Of a stretch of DNA of 64,000 nt, positions 36,040 to 44,274 are shown one piece after another (position 1 is the stretch's first letter; each line of letters opens with the position of its first letter). The notes beneath the pieces are model-generated. The model was given only the letters and a program-made list of their open reading frames with translations. It searched no databases and was not told where the DNA came from. The position numbers were made by a program, and so were the translations under genes. The stretch is from positions 1 to 64,000 of the forward strand of contig CAYXLI010000005.1 in assembly GCA_964464925.1 (NCBI GenBank). The letters run 5' to 3'. Source of the stretch: CAYXLI01 sp964464925 (GTDB lineage Bacteria > Acidobacteriota > Terriglobia > Bryobacterales > Bryobacteraceae).

Positions 36040-36162
36040 ATGCCCGCGATCCTGATTCTGATCGCAATCGCGATGACAGCGTGCCAGCGGACGGGCACAG
36101 CAGACGCGATTGCTCCGGAAGAACCGCGGGCCCAACTGGCGTCGCCCGGCGCACGCATCTAG
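36040..36162 (+). CDS. Small lipoprotein (40 residues)
   Basis: Short reading frame with AAAGGGGCG 10 bases before ATG. The product has a hydrophobic core (ILILIAIAMTAC) with a lipobox ending in Cys15, then a 25-residue Ala/Pro-rich tail. It begins 15 bases after the DUF1080 stop, in the same direction. Entericidin-like small lipoproteins have this shape, but no sequence similarity is claimed. Real translation is plausible, not proven. Confidence 0.5.
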   Translation: MPAILILIAIAMTACQRTGTADAIAPEEPRAQLASPGARI

Positions 36163-36324
36163 ATCATTTTGCCTTTACAGAGAATCAGAGAGTGGCCGTG
36201 ATCGGCTTTGCTTGAAATCGCTTCGGAACTGCCGGCGGCTAGATCTCGATGGCGTAAACCGAATAAAGGACCGCATCAGCCTTCTCGACAGTACGACACC
36301 AAAGGTGACTCGCTGAAGAAATGG

Positions 36325-37188
36325 TCACGCGTGTACCCGCTGTCTAACATCTTTCGTATATGGGTTGGCGGCTGAACACCTCGGACATCTATAGATTTGA
36401 ATACCTAAGCCCGTTGAAGGCACCGAACCAGTTTGTTTGAGAAATGCGGAAGGGCAGCCACTTCCGCATCGGATACAAACATTGGTATTAATGTCGGTGT
36501 CGACAACTGCGGGAATGTTGCCGAAGTATAGCGCCCATCCATAAATGCTCAGTCTGCAGCCAAAGAGGCGGTCGATTATCCGTGAAAACCAGACATAAAG
36601 AAACAGCGACCATTCAGAGCCGCCACCAAGGAGAATGAGACGAAGAGGACGAGGCTTCGCTGAGCAGTGCTGATTCAGGAATGAAAGAGATGAACACAGC
36701 GTTCTTGTGGCGACATGCACTAGCCGGGTCTCTTGCTCAATCAATCTGGCGATGTCGATTGGCGATGTGAACGCATTCACATGCCCGCCGCCGCGCGCGA
36801 GCCAGCGATATAGCCTATCCGTAAATGTAGTGGCATCAGGAACGGAGATGAAGAGGGCACCGTCGGCACGGACCACTCTGCCTATTTCTCTTAAGGCGCC
36901 TCCAAGATTCTCGAAATGTTCTAGGCTGTGGTTTGCGACGATAGCCTTAAAAACGTTATCTTTGAATGGAAGGCGCGCTGCATCGCCGCGTACAACAAGC
37001 TCTCCCTTCATCTCCGAGGGGTCATAATCCAAGCGTATCGCTGTGGCTTTTGTAAGCTCCGAAGCGAAACTTCCTCTCTGTGCCCCTAAATCAAGTACGA
37101 ATGAGTGCGGCGGTAGTATCTTCAGAATCTCATCCATATTGCATGTGTACTGCAAATTCTCGCCAGCGGAAGATCGTTGAGACCACAC
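36325..37188 (-). CDS. SAM-dependent methyltransferase with C-terminal zinc ribbon
   Basis: 287-residue class I methyltransferase. Motif I is FVLDLGAQRGSF; later NHSLEHFENLGGAL and VVRADGALFISVPD. A C-terminal segment carries CIRCGSGC and YRCPRCSA, a likely zinc ribbon. Translation may begin at GTG as given; codons upstream in the same frame (down to a stop at 37249) still look coding but offer no ATG, GTG or TTG. By eye it is less GC-rich than its neighbours and has AT-ending codons, a sign of possible transfer. Substrate unknown; surface sugar methylation is a guess. Confidence 0.75.
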   Translation of the reverse strand: MWSQRSSAGENLQYTCNMDEILKILPPHSFVLDLGAQRGSFASELTKATAIRLDYDPSEMKGELVVRGDAARLPFKDNVFKAIVANHSLEHFENLGGALREIGRVVRADGALFISVPDATTFTDRLYRWLARGGGHVNAFTSPIDIARLIEQETRLVHVATRTLCSSLSFLNQHCSAKPRPLRLILLGGGSEWSLFLYVWFSRIIDRLFGCRLSIYGWALYFGNIPAVVDTDINTNVCIRCGSGCPSAFLKQTGSVPSTGLGIQIYRCPRCSAANPYTKDVRQRVHA

Positions 37189-37218
37189 GGACTCAGTTGC
37201 TGGTGGAAGAGTATAGGC

Positions 37219-37335
37219 CCGCTTACGAACCGGCGCGCCCAGATTACTTTACCAGATACGAGCGCGGGAGCCCGCGAACACTTCGAGTGGCGTGTGGACA
37301 ACACCGGTGCCACACTCACCTCTTTGACCTGGTAA
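37219..37335 (+). pseudogene. Possible 3' remnant of a truncated gene
   Basis: The open segment before TAA at 37333 ends in GAREHFEWRVDNTGATLTSL, has codon use like the neighbouring genes, and has no start or upstream continuation. It lies at the left end of the divergent methyltransferase, so it could be the tail of a gene broken by insertion of that low-GC gene. The call rests on appearance only. Confidence 0.2.
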
Positions 37336-37406
37336 GGCATGGGAGATCCGGATGACAACGGGTAAGCCCATAGCCGCCGTCGTTCCCTTGCGCTAGGATA
37401 CTCACC

Positions 37407-38708
37407 ATGAGACGCGAAATCCTGTTCGGGCTTGTTCTGGCATTGGCTGCTACGGCGGCGGAAGGTCCGCCGGAAGGCTGGACGGCGAACGCAGTCCGCG
37501 ACGAGGTCCGGCCGGCGATGTCCTTCGACCATGGGGTGTTCACTGTGCAGACCGATCAGCGCGACGGACTCGACGGATTCTGGCGAAGAAACTTCGCGGT
37601 GGAGGGCGGCCGGTACTACCGCTTCCACGCATTCCGAAAAACGGCCGGAACGGATTCACCCCAGCAGTGCGCGGTGGTGACGGTTCAGTGGCTCGACGCG
37701 TCCGGACAGCGCGTCCTGGATGATCGGAAGTTGGTGAACGGATACCTCACGCGATACAACCCACTCACGCCTCTCGAATACACCACCGATGGTCCGGTTG
37801 GAGAAGACGGGTGGAGCGAGCAGAACGGGCTCTGGCAAGCGCCATCCAAAGCAACACAGGCCGTAGTCGAATTGCATGGGCGCTGGGCGGCAAATGCCCG
37901 TATGGAGTGGAAGAGCATCACATTTGCACCTAACGAAGCTCCCACGCCCCGGATCGTTCGCCTCGCATCGATTCATCTCCGTCCGCAATCCGGCAAAACA
38001 CCCAAGGAGAAGCGAGAGCAATTTGCGGCGCTGATTGCCGAGGCGGGCCGTAGGAAGGCAGACCTGGTCGTGCTGCCGGAAACCCTCACTTATTACAACG
38101 CCGGCCGCACTCCCGCCGAAGTAGCCGAGCCGATCCCGGGCGAATCCACCCGCTACTTTGCGGCCTTAGCGAAGGAGCACAACCTCTACATTGTTGCCGG
38201 CCTGTTTGAAAAGGATGCACACAAGGTCTATAACGTAGCCGTTTTGCTGACACCGGAAGGCGAACTGGGCGGCAAGTATCGTAAGGTCACCCTTCCTGAT
38301 AGCGAAGCTTCCGCGGGCGTTGTTCCCGGGCGCGATTATCCGATCTTTCCGACGCGTTTCGGCAAGTTAGGCATGATGGTCTGCTACGACGCTTTCTTCC
38401 CTGAAGTAGCCCGCGAATTGACCCTGCGCGGAGCCGAAGTGATTGCCTGGCCAGTGTGGGGTGCGAATCCCGATATCGCGCGCGCCCGTGCGGCGGAGAA
38501 CCAGGTTTATCTGGTTAGCAGCACCTATGAGGACGTGTCGAGCAACTGGATGTACACAGCCGTGTGGGACCGTACCGGACACACGCTCGCGCAGGCAAAG
38601 GATTGGGGCTCCGTCATAGTGGCCGAAGTCGATCTCAGTGACACGACGCGTTGGCGCAGCCTCGGCGATTTTCGATCCAAGATCCAGCATCACCGGCCGC
38701 TGAAATGA
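37407..38708 (+). CDS. Secreted carbon-nitrogen hydrolase (nitrilase superfamily)
   Basis: 433-residue protein. A signal peptide (LFGLVLALAATAAEG) leads into a beta-sandwich-like region (about 20-180; RYYRFHAF, VELHGRW) resembling a carbohydrate-binding module. The C-terminal nitrilase domain (about 190-430) has the Glu-Lys-Cys triad in VVLPETL, KYRKVTLP and MVCYDAFFP. Amide or nitrile hydrolysis outside the cytoplasm is expected; the fusion to a sugar-binding-like domain suggests an amidated glycan or amino-sugar substrate (inference). Overlaps the next gene by ATGA. Confidence 0.85.
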   Translation: MRREILFGLVLALAATAAEGPPEGWTANAVRDEVRPAMSFDHGVFTVQTDQRDGLDGFWRRNFAVEGGRYYRFHAFRKTAGTDSPQQCAVVTVQWLDASGQRVLDDRKLVNGYLTRYNPLTPLEYTTDGPVGEDGWSEQNGLWQAPSKATQAVVELHGRWAANARMEWKSITFAPNEAPTPRIVRLASIHLRPQSGKTPKEKREQFAALIAEAGRRKADLVVLPETLTYYNAGRTPAEVAEPIPGESTRYFAALAKEHNLYIVAGLFEKDAHKVYNVAVLLTPEGELGGKYRKVTLPDSEASAGVVPGRDYPIFPTRFGKLGMMVCYDAFFPEVARELTLRGAEVIAWPVWGANPDIARARAAENQVYLVSSTYEDVSSNWMYTAVWDRTGHTLAQAKDWGSVIVAEVDLSDTTRWRSLGDFRSKIQHHRPLK

Positions 38709-39478
38709 AGGACCCTACGATTCTCCTCCCGAATCTGGTCACGCCTTCTTCGCGAAACCTCAGCGAGGAACGGCAACACCGGAAACAGGTACTCGCGATG
38801 GGCTTCCGACTCTTTGCGAAGTTCGGCTTCGATGAAGGCGTAGCCGGACATATCACGGCGCGCGATCCTGAGCGTCCCGATCAATTCTGGGTCAATCCGT
38901 TCGGTATGGACTTCAGCATGATTCGCGCTTCCGACCTCATCCTTGTGAACGAGTCGGGGGAGGTTGTCCAGGGCAGTGCTCCCGTGAACAAGGCCGCGTT
39001 TGCCATACACTCCGCTGTTCACCGTGCCCGGCCCGATGTGGTTGCCGCCGCACATGCGCATTCTATGTACGGCAAGGCATGGTCAACGCTGGGACGACTG
39101 CTCGATCCGATCACTCAAGACGCATGCGCCTTTTACGAAGATCACGGGCTCTTTGATGACTATACCGGGGTGGTCTTTGAGACGGAGGAAGGCGAACGCA
39201 TCGCAAGCGCCCTCGGCGAATACAAGGCAGTGATCCTTCGAAATCACGGCCTACTGACGGTAGGCGGAAGTTGTGAAGAGGCCATTTGGTGGTTCATCAC
39301 GATGGAACGAAGCTGCCAGGCGCAGATCGCGGCAGAATCGGCCGGCAAACCTCATCGTATCAGTGCGGAAAATGCTCTTCTCACGCGAAGCCAGATTGGA
39401 AGCCCAAAGGCAGGGTGGTTTCAATTTCAGCCACTGCGGGCGCGCATTCTAAAAGAACAGCCCGACCTTTTAGAGTAG
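38705..39478 (+). CDS. Class II aldolase/adducin-domain protein
   Basis: 257-residue protein of the AraD-like class II aldolase family. Zinc-binding histidines lie in AAHAHSMYG and RNHGLLTVG. The position of the catalytic Glu of fuculose-phosphate aldolase reads PVNKAAFAIHSAVH, with no Glu, as in the adducin-like subgroup, so classical aldol cleavage is doubtful. The ATG overlapping the upstream stop is used; the longer frame would run into the hydrolase gene. Co-translated with the secreted amidase-like enzyme. Confidence 0.85.
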   Translation: MKDPTILLPNLVTPSSRNLSEERQHRKQVLAMGFRLFAKFGFDEGVAGHITARDPERPDQFWVNPFGMDFSMIRASDLILVNESGEVVQGSAPVNKAAFAIHSAVHRARPDVVAAAHAHSMYGKAWSTLGRLLDPITQDACAFYEDHGLFDDYTGVVFETEEGERIASALGEYKAVILRNHGLLTVGGSCEEAIWWFITMERSCQAQIAAESAGKPHRISAENALLTRSQIGSPKAGWFQFQPLRARILKEQPDLLE

Positions 39479-39490
39479 GCCGTATTACTG

Positions 39491-40240
39491 TCATTTCTCG
39501 TAAGTGATCTTCGATTGTGCTCCGAACTTCTTATAGTCGGCGTATCGAATGGTGAGGCGCACGCGTTGCGCCCCCGCGCGGAAGTGGAGTGTATCGTCTG
39601 CGAAGGTGTGGATGGGAAACCAGAACCCGTTGATAGAGGACCGGATCGTGGTGAAGTGCGGGAACAGATTCTCTTTTTCCGCCTTGGTACTGCGAATCTG
39701 AGGAACGGCCTGGCCTTCGGACCGCACAATGGAGAAGTCGCGTTTGTCGATCCAGAAGATCCCCTCGAAAAAGCGCTGCCCCTGTAGAATCTGGCGCGGC
39801 CGCACCTGGAGCAACCAGCAATCGACGCCGTCCATCGTCTCTTCCCCCTTGTACTTGGTTTCGTAGTTCCAAAGGAGATCCGGGGTAAGCAGAAGCGGCT
39901 GGATTTCGCGGAAATCGCGGAAATCCTCTTCGGTCATCTTCATATTTTTCAGCGCTACCGACGGCTTGCCCACGGAGCGCTCGGTGCGCTCGCCCTGCGG
40001 AGAGAAGATCACTTCGCGAACCTCGCGATATTCGCCGACTCTGGCTCCATGATTATCCAGTTCTTGGAAAACGATCGTTTGCCGGTAAGTGTAGTTGGCG
40101 CGCTCCGCTTCGTTCTCGGCCTCACGCTCTGCTACTTTCTTCGCGAGATTTGCTGGTGGATCGATTGCGAGCGCGGCGGGCGCCAAGAGTGCGAATGCTA
40201 GCATGAAGCGAATGCCCGAGAGTCTTCGCACGTACGCCAT
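39491..40240 (-). CDS. Exported protein of unknown function (LolA-like outer-membrane lipoprotein-sorting fold)
   Basis: 249-residue protein with a signal peptide (basic VRRLSGIR, then FMLAFALLAPAALA). The mature part is rich in beta strands with WLLQVRPRQ, GIFWIDKRDFSIVRSEGQ and FPIHTFADDTLHF, a pattern resembling the half-barrel of LolA/LolB-type proteins. No lipobox Cys. It is divergent from a CPBP protease with start codons overlapping by about 29 bases. Function unknown; the fold suggestion is inference from pattern only. Confidence 0.65.
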   Translation of the reverse strand: MAYVRRLSGIRFMLAFALLAPAALAIDPPANLAKKVAEREAENEAERANYTYRQTIVFQELDNHGARVGEYREVREVIFSPQGERTERSVGKPSVALKNMKMTEEDFRDFREIQPLLLTPDLLWNYETKYKGEETMDGVDCWLLQVRPRQILQGQRFFEGIFWIDKRDFSIVRSEGQAVPQIRSTKAEKENLFPHFTTIRSSINGFWFPIHTFADDTLHFRAGAQRVRLTIRYADYKKFGAQSKITYEK

Positions 40241-41186
40241 TGTTGTGCTTGCAGTCTGGGCCATTCTGGGCATGGGTGGTCTGTATTACTCCCACCTTCA
40301 ACATATACCGGCAAACATCGCTTGGGCCGTTTTGCCGGCGTTCCTGGTGGAGATCACGATGTACGCCGCAGTGGGAACGGAGGCCGCCCGGGACCGCATC
40401 GTACGTACGGGGGCAGCGTTGCCGTTTGTTGCAGCGATCGCAGCCGTAGTACCGTATTCCATCTACACGATCCCTCTCCACCGTTTTCGCCCCGAAGCCT
40501 TTCTGGCCATTTTTGTGCTGGCCGCCATTTCCGCAGGCTGGTATCTTTTTGCCGGGAAGAACACCGGTGCCGATCTCGGATTGCTGTTCTTCATGGCGCT
40601 CGTGTACTTGTTAAAAGTTTTCGTGTGGGCATACCCGGAGCCGTATCCGAAGGTTGCCACCAGCGCGCTGGGTATGCTGATGTGGGCCCGGACCGGGTAT
40701 CTTTCCGTGCTGGGCGTACGACGAATGCCCGGCGTGAATTTCGGGCTCTGGCCTGCCGCGAAGGAGTGGGGAATCGGTCTGCGGCAGTTTTTGTTTTTCA
40801 TCCCGGTAGGAGCGGCGCTCGGGATCTGGCTGAAATTTTTGCGGCTAAACCCGAACGCGATCACCGAACGGAAACTGATGCTGGCGGGGTTGACCTTTCT
40901 GGGTGTTCTGTGGGTACTTGCACCGATGGAAGAAACATTCTTCCGGGGTGTGCTTCAGCAAACGTTGGTGAAAGCGATGAAGAGCGGCATTGCAGGACTG
41001 CTTGCGGCTTCGGTGCTTTTCGGCTCTACCCACGTCTTTTTCCCACCGTTCCCGAACTGGCGGTTCGCCATCCTCGCGACGGTGGCCGGGATCTTCTACG
41101 GGCTCGCCTTTCAGCAAGCCCGCAGTATCAGAGCGTCCATGGTTACCCACGCGCTGGTCGTCACGACGTGGCGTCTCTTCTTCTAA
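40212..41186 (+). CDS. CPBP-family intramembrane metalloprotease
   Basis: 324-residue membrane protein with about eight TM helices. The CPBP/Rce1 active-site motifs are present: EETFFRG (EExxxR) near residue 241 and FGSTHVFF (FxxxH) near 276. Such proteases process CAAX-like or peptide substrates within the membrane. ATG at 40212 gives a natural N-terminus (MPESLRTYAIVV); ATG at 40203 is also possible. Its final 4 bases overlap the end of the convergent PLP-enzyme gene. Confidence 0.87.
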   Translation: MPESLRTYAIVVLAVWAILGMGGLYYSHLQHIPANIAWAVLPAFLVEITMYAAVGTEAARDRIVRTGAALPFVAAIAAVVPYSIYTIPLHRFRPEAFLAIFVLAAISAGWYLFAGKNTGADLGLLFFMALVYLLKVFVWAYPEPYPKVATSALGMLMWARTGYLSVLGVRRMPGVNFGLWPAAKEWGIGLRQFLFFIPVGAALGIWLKFLRLNPNAITERKLMLAGLTFLGVLWVLAPMEETFFRGVLQQTLVKAMKSGIAGLLAASVLFGSTHVFFPPFPNWRFAILATVAGIFYGLAFQQARSIRASMVTHALVVTTWRLFF

Positions 41187-42430
41187 GCGAACTCGAGCGC
41201 GCGCTCGAAGTCAGCCACGAGATCGCGCCAGTCCTCGATGCCCACTGAGACCCTAACGAGCCCGTCCACCACTCCGGCGATTTCGAGCTCCGGCTTCGAG
41301 ACACCGGAATGGGTGGTCGTCTTCGGATGACAGACCAGCGTCTCTACTCCGCCGAGCGATACGGCGTTGCGCGCGATTCGCAGATTCCGCAGGAACTCAA
41401 AAGCGGCCGTCTTACCGCCGCGCAGATCCATTGCAAAAACTCCGCCCGGATAATCGCATTGGGCGAGGCGGATCCGGATCTGTTCGGGATCGTCAAAGAG
41501 AGACGGATAGTAAACCTTTTTGACCTTCGGATGGTTAACCAGGCGCTCTGCAATGCGCTGGGCATTCTTGCTCTGCCGGTACATGCGCAACTGTACGGTA
41601 GGGAGCCGGCTGTCTAACATCCAGCACTCATCGGGAGGAAGGATGTTTCCGAAAAGACCGCGTTTCCCGCGGATTTTCTTGATAATGGATTCATCGCGAG
41701 CAAGAGCGACGCCCGCGATCATATCGCTGAAGCCGGACAAGTACTTTGTCGCTGAATAGAGCGAGAGATCTGCTCCGAGAACAAGAGGGTGTTGGAAGGT
41801 TGGACCCAGAAAGGTGTTATCGACCATGACCAGTGGCCGTTCGGTGCGTGAAGAAGCCGCTTCACAGGCCCGGCGGATGTCGGTCATCATCATCGTAGGA
41901 TTCGCGGGCGTCTCAATCAGCACGATAGAAACGTTTTCCGTTGTACGTATCGCCTGGTCCAGTTCCTCGGTGCGGCCTGCCGGGATGGCCAGCCCGTGAA
42001 TATCGAACGATTCCAGAAAGTCATGAATGAGGCTTTGCGTTCCCCCGTAGAGCGGAACAGTATAGATGATGGTTGTGCCGCGGCGTGCAAATGCCAGGAT
42101 GGAAGTCATGATCGCGGCCATGCCAGAGTTGAACACCGCGGCTGCCGCGGCGCCTTCCTCCAGCGGAACGATCTGGTCTTCGAGAATCTCCGCGTTTGGA
42201 TGGTTGAAACGCGAATAGATGAGGTCGACCTTCTCGCCGGGTTCCGCCTGCTTGCGCCCGCTCACCACGTCAAAAGCGCGTTCAGCCGCTTCGGGACTGG
42301 AGAAGACATACGTCGAACTTCGGAATACTGCAGGTCTTGCCGATCCGACAGACAAAGTCGGATCGAATCCGCGCGTCAAGACCGCCGTGCGCGGTCGCAA
42401 CTGCCCGGAAAGGTCTTTTGGATCTGCCAT
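41183..42430 (-). CDS. PLP-dependent Cys/Met metabolism enzyme (cystathionine gamma-synthase/methionine gamma-lyase type)
   Basis: 415-residue fold-type I PLP enzyme. The PLP Lys lies in YSATKYLSGFSDMI, and the other signature segments are YSRFNHPN, VPLYGGT, LIETPANPT and VDNTFLGP. Whether it makes cystathionine or degrades methionine cannot be decided from these motifs; no other Met-pathway gene is adjacent. It sits alone on the minus strand with a 293-base leader region to the right. A good AGGTGGAGG ribosome-binding site precedes the ATG. Confidence 0.9.
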   Translation of the reverse strand: MADPKDLSGQLRPRTAVLTRGFDPTLSVGSARPAVFRSSTYVFSSPEAAERAFDVVSGRKQAEPGEKVDLIYSRFNHPNAEILEDQIVPLEEGAAAAAVFNSGMAAIMTSILAFARRGTTIIYTVPLYGGTQSLIHDFLESFDIHGLAIPAGRTEELDQAIRTTENVSIVLIETPANPTMMMTDIRRACEAASSRTERPLVMVDNTFLGPTFQHPLVLGADLSLYSATKYLSGFSDMIAGVALARDESIIKKIRGKRGLFGNILPPDECWMLDSRLPTVQLRMYRQSKNAQRIAERLVNHPKVKKVYYPSLFDDPEQIRIRLAQCDYPGGVFAMDLRGGKTAAFEFLRNLRIARNAVSLGGVETLVCHPKTTTHSGVSKPELEIAGVVDGLVRVSVGIEDWRDLVADFERALEFA

Positions 42431-42723
42431 ACAACCTCCACCTGGAGTGTACCGCCGCGAACGAGTATCCGGTTAGTACCAACCTGACGACTCCTGGAAC
42501 CATAGTCCCGGCCCATATACTACATTCCTAAGGTGCTTAGTCCAAAGGCCGCAGTACCTTACGCTCCAAACCATTAAACCGGGATGTGAGTTCCCACCTT
42601 AGTACAGGCGCCGAATAGGTTCGTCAGTAGAAGCCCTCTTGGAATTAAGCCTTCTCGCTGATTGGGTGCTAGATCAGGGTATCCCTACAATGCAACCAAT
42701 AGAAAGGTTGCTCCCTCCCTATC
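42431..42723. other. Intergenic leader region with small inverted repeats
   Basis: No gene recognised. It holds CTAAG-GTG-CTTAG (42528-42540), and CTAAGGTG (42528-42535) is matched by CACCTTAG at 42595-42602, so a hairpin could form. No riboswitch fold was recognised upstream of the PLP-enzyme gene, in particular no clear SAM-responsive element. Confidence 0.3.
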
Positions 42724-42957
42724 ATGCTGTTGTCGAAATCACCGAAAGTGCAGTACACCGAAGCAGAAGCCGCCACGCTTCTGGGTATGAGCGTGGAGCA
42801 TCTGAGAGAACTGGTCCGGCGCCACATCGTCAAAGACGAAGGAGACGCCTCCAACCTGCCGTATGCAACGTTTCAGGCGTCTGACCTGCTTCTGCTGAGA
42901 ATTCTGGCCGGTACAGAGCCAGAGCACCTATCCTCTTCGGCCGTTACAGGATTCTAA
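42724..42957 (+). CDS. Small helix-turn-helix protein (excisionase/MerR-like fold)
   Basis: 77-residue protein whose N-terminal half (YTEAEAATLLGMSVEHLRELVRRHIV) matches the HTH_17/excisionase-type winged helix. The C-terminal half lacks a defined domain. No phage or integrase gene is nearby, so it is more likely a stand-alone regulator. A 9-base inverted repeat lies 16 bases downstream of its stop. Function unproven. Confidence 0.6.
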   Translation: MLLSKSPKVQYTEAEAATLLGMSVEHLRELVRRHIVKDEGDASNLPYATFQASDLLLLRILAGTEPEHLSSSAVTGF

Positions 42958-42972
42958 CTTTCTCTCTCCAGC

Positions 42973-43006
42973 TTGTACGCCCCCAAAGACCGGCGCTGGC
43001 GTACAA
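42973..43006. promoter_or_regulatory. Perfect 9-base inverted repeat before dehydrogenase gene (operator or hairpin)
   Basis: TTGTACGCC (42973-42981) is exactly mirrored by GGCGTACAA (42998-43006), with 16 bases between. The right arm overlaps a TACAAT -10-like element (43002-43007), 25 bases before the dehydrogenase start. Position over the promoter suggests an operator. A hairpin ending the upstream HTH gene is the alternative, but no T tract follows. Confidence 0.5.
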
Positions 43007-43032
43007 TGTGAGTTCTTTACTTGGGAGGAAGA

Positions 43033-43926
43033 ATGGCAAACTTAGGTTTTTTAGGATTAGGCATAATGGGCGGCCTCATGGCCCGGAACCTCTTGCGGGC
43101 CGGACACCGGGTTGCCCTGTGGTCGCACTCTGCCGGGAAGGCAAGCGAACTCGCCAAGACAGGCAACGGAATCGCTTGTGCGACGCCAGCGGAAGTTGCG
43201 GCACAATCGGACATTGTCTTTTTATGTGTTGGCGATTCCGAGATGTCGCAAAACTCCATACTTGGCGAGAACGGCCTGGCGAAGGGGGCCAAAGCAGGCG
43301 CGATCATAGTGGACGCCAGCACCATATCTCCTTCCGTTTCTAGACACATCCACGGAGAACTTTCCAAAATTGGAATCCAGTTTTTGGATGCGCCTTGCAC
43401 CGGATCCAAACCGGGGGCCGATGGGGGCACCCTGACCTTTATGGTTGGCGGTGACGAATCGGTATTTCAGAAGGTGAAGCCTTATCTCGAGATCATGGGC
43501 AAGCAGTTCTACTTTTGCGGCGGACCCGGGATGGGCCTTCATGCAAAGTTAACCCAAAATTTAGTCCTGTGTAACATATTGCAAGCATTCAACGAAGGGC
43601 TGGTCCTGGCGACGAAAGCGGGGGTGGACCCTGAGCTGATGCTCAAGATTCTGGAGAACAGTGCAGCCAAGTCAGGGCTGATTTCTTACAAGGCACCCTT
43701 CGTGTTCGACCGGAATTTCGAAACGAACTTCTCGACCAAGTGGATGCACAAGGACATAGGACTGATGCTGGAGTCGGGCCAAGAACTGGATGTTCCCTTA
43801 CCATTGACGGGCCTCACTCGGCAGCTCTTTCAGCAGGCGATCTCGAAAGGGTATGGGGAAGAAGATATGTGCTCTACTATCAAGGTCTTAGAAGAGTTTG
43901 CGCGGGTAGAAGTGAAGCGGCAATAA
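43033..43926 (+). CDS. NAD(P)-dependent beta-hydroxyacid dehydrogenase (3-hydroxyisobutyrate/GLYR1 type)
   Basis: 297-residue two-domain dehydrogenase. The N-terminal Rossmann motif is GFLGLGIMGGLMARNL; the substrate-binding DAPCTGSKPGADGGTLTFMVGG and the catalytic Lys in AKLTQNLVLCN (KxxxN) match the 3-hydroxyisobutyrate dehydrogenase/glyoxylate reductase family. An excellent GGGAGGAAG site precedes the ATG. It may reduce glyoxylate or succinic semialdehyde; substrate not determined. Preceded by the inverted repeat and small HTH gene. Confidence 0.9.
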   Translation: MANLGFLGLGIMGGLMARNLLRAGHRVALWSHSAGKASELAKTGNGIACATPAEVAAQSDIVFLCVGDSEMSQNSILGENGLAKGAKAGAIIVDASTISPSVSRHIHGELSKIGIQFLDAPCTGSKPGADGGTLTFMVGGDESVFQKVKPYLEIMGKQFYFCGGPGMGLHAKLTQNLVLCNILQAFNEGLVLATKAGVDPELMLKILENSAAKSGLISYKAPFVFDRNFETNFSTKWMHKDIGLMLESGQELDVPLPLTGLTRQLFQQAISKGYGEEDMCSTIKVLEEFARVEVKRQ

Positions 43927-44193
43927 AAAAATCTGAAAATTTCTATTGCAATCCAGAATTCCATATCCTAGAATTGGAATTAAGCCGGGGAGGCAACTCC
44001 CACCAAAGCGAGACTAACCTCATAGAAAAGACCCCTGAAGCAATCCTCCCCGGCGCCCTTAGGGGTTCAGGTCTCGCAAAGCAAAAAGTGTAAGCCAACC
44101 GTTGGGGTCTGACCCCAAGAGAGCTAACAAAGCTTTACACGTCCTAAACACAATTTGAAGTCTGGCGCCGGGGGCTCGTCGCATCCTGGAAGT
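43927..44193. other. Intergenic AT-rich stretch with a 17-base palindrome
   Basis: No gene recognised. The first 60 bases after the dehydrogenase stop are AT-rich, starting with a run of seven A. TTGGGGTC-T-GACCCCAA at 44102-44118 is a perfect palindrome with one central base. It could act as a hairpin or a protein-binding site. No promoter stands out. Confidence 0.35.
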
Positions 44194-44274
44194 ATGCGAA
44201 AGAAACTGTACGAGTGCCTCCCCGGCATTGTGATCGGCGGGCTGTTGCTGATGGTCGCGAACTGGATCGGCTAG
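44194..44274 (+). CDS. Possible 26-residue membrane peptide
   Basis: Short frame with GGAAG just before ATG. The product begins MRKKLYE, then one hydrophobic segment (GIVIGGLLLMVANWIG), the shape of a small single-pass membrane protein. It overlaps the end of the YHS gene on the other strand by 4 bases. Evidence is limited to the hydrophobic pattern and start context. Confidence 0.3.
   Translation: MRKKLYECLPGIVIGGLLLMVANWIG

Noticed and set aside
34798..36135. 445-residue minus-strand frame over the oxidase and DUF1080 genes
   Set aside because: Covers two well-supported genes in the opposite direction; composition unlike a real protein.
36110..36316. 68-residue plus-strand frame between the small lipoprotein and the methyltransferase
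   Set aside because: Part of it looks protein-like, but there is no domain, no ribosome-binding site, and it overlaps the end of the lipoprotein frame.
42528..42602. CTAAGGTG/CACCTTAG inverted repeat as a riboswitch or terminator for the PLP-enzyme gene
   Set aside because: Only 8 bases, 60 apart; no conserved aptamer features and no T tract. Noted in the intergenic entry only.
42724..42957. Small HTH protein as a phage excisionase
   Set aside because: No integrase, attachment repeat or phage gene nearby; kept as a generic HTH protein.
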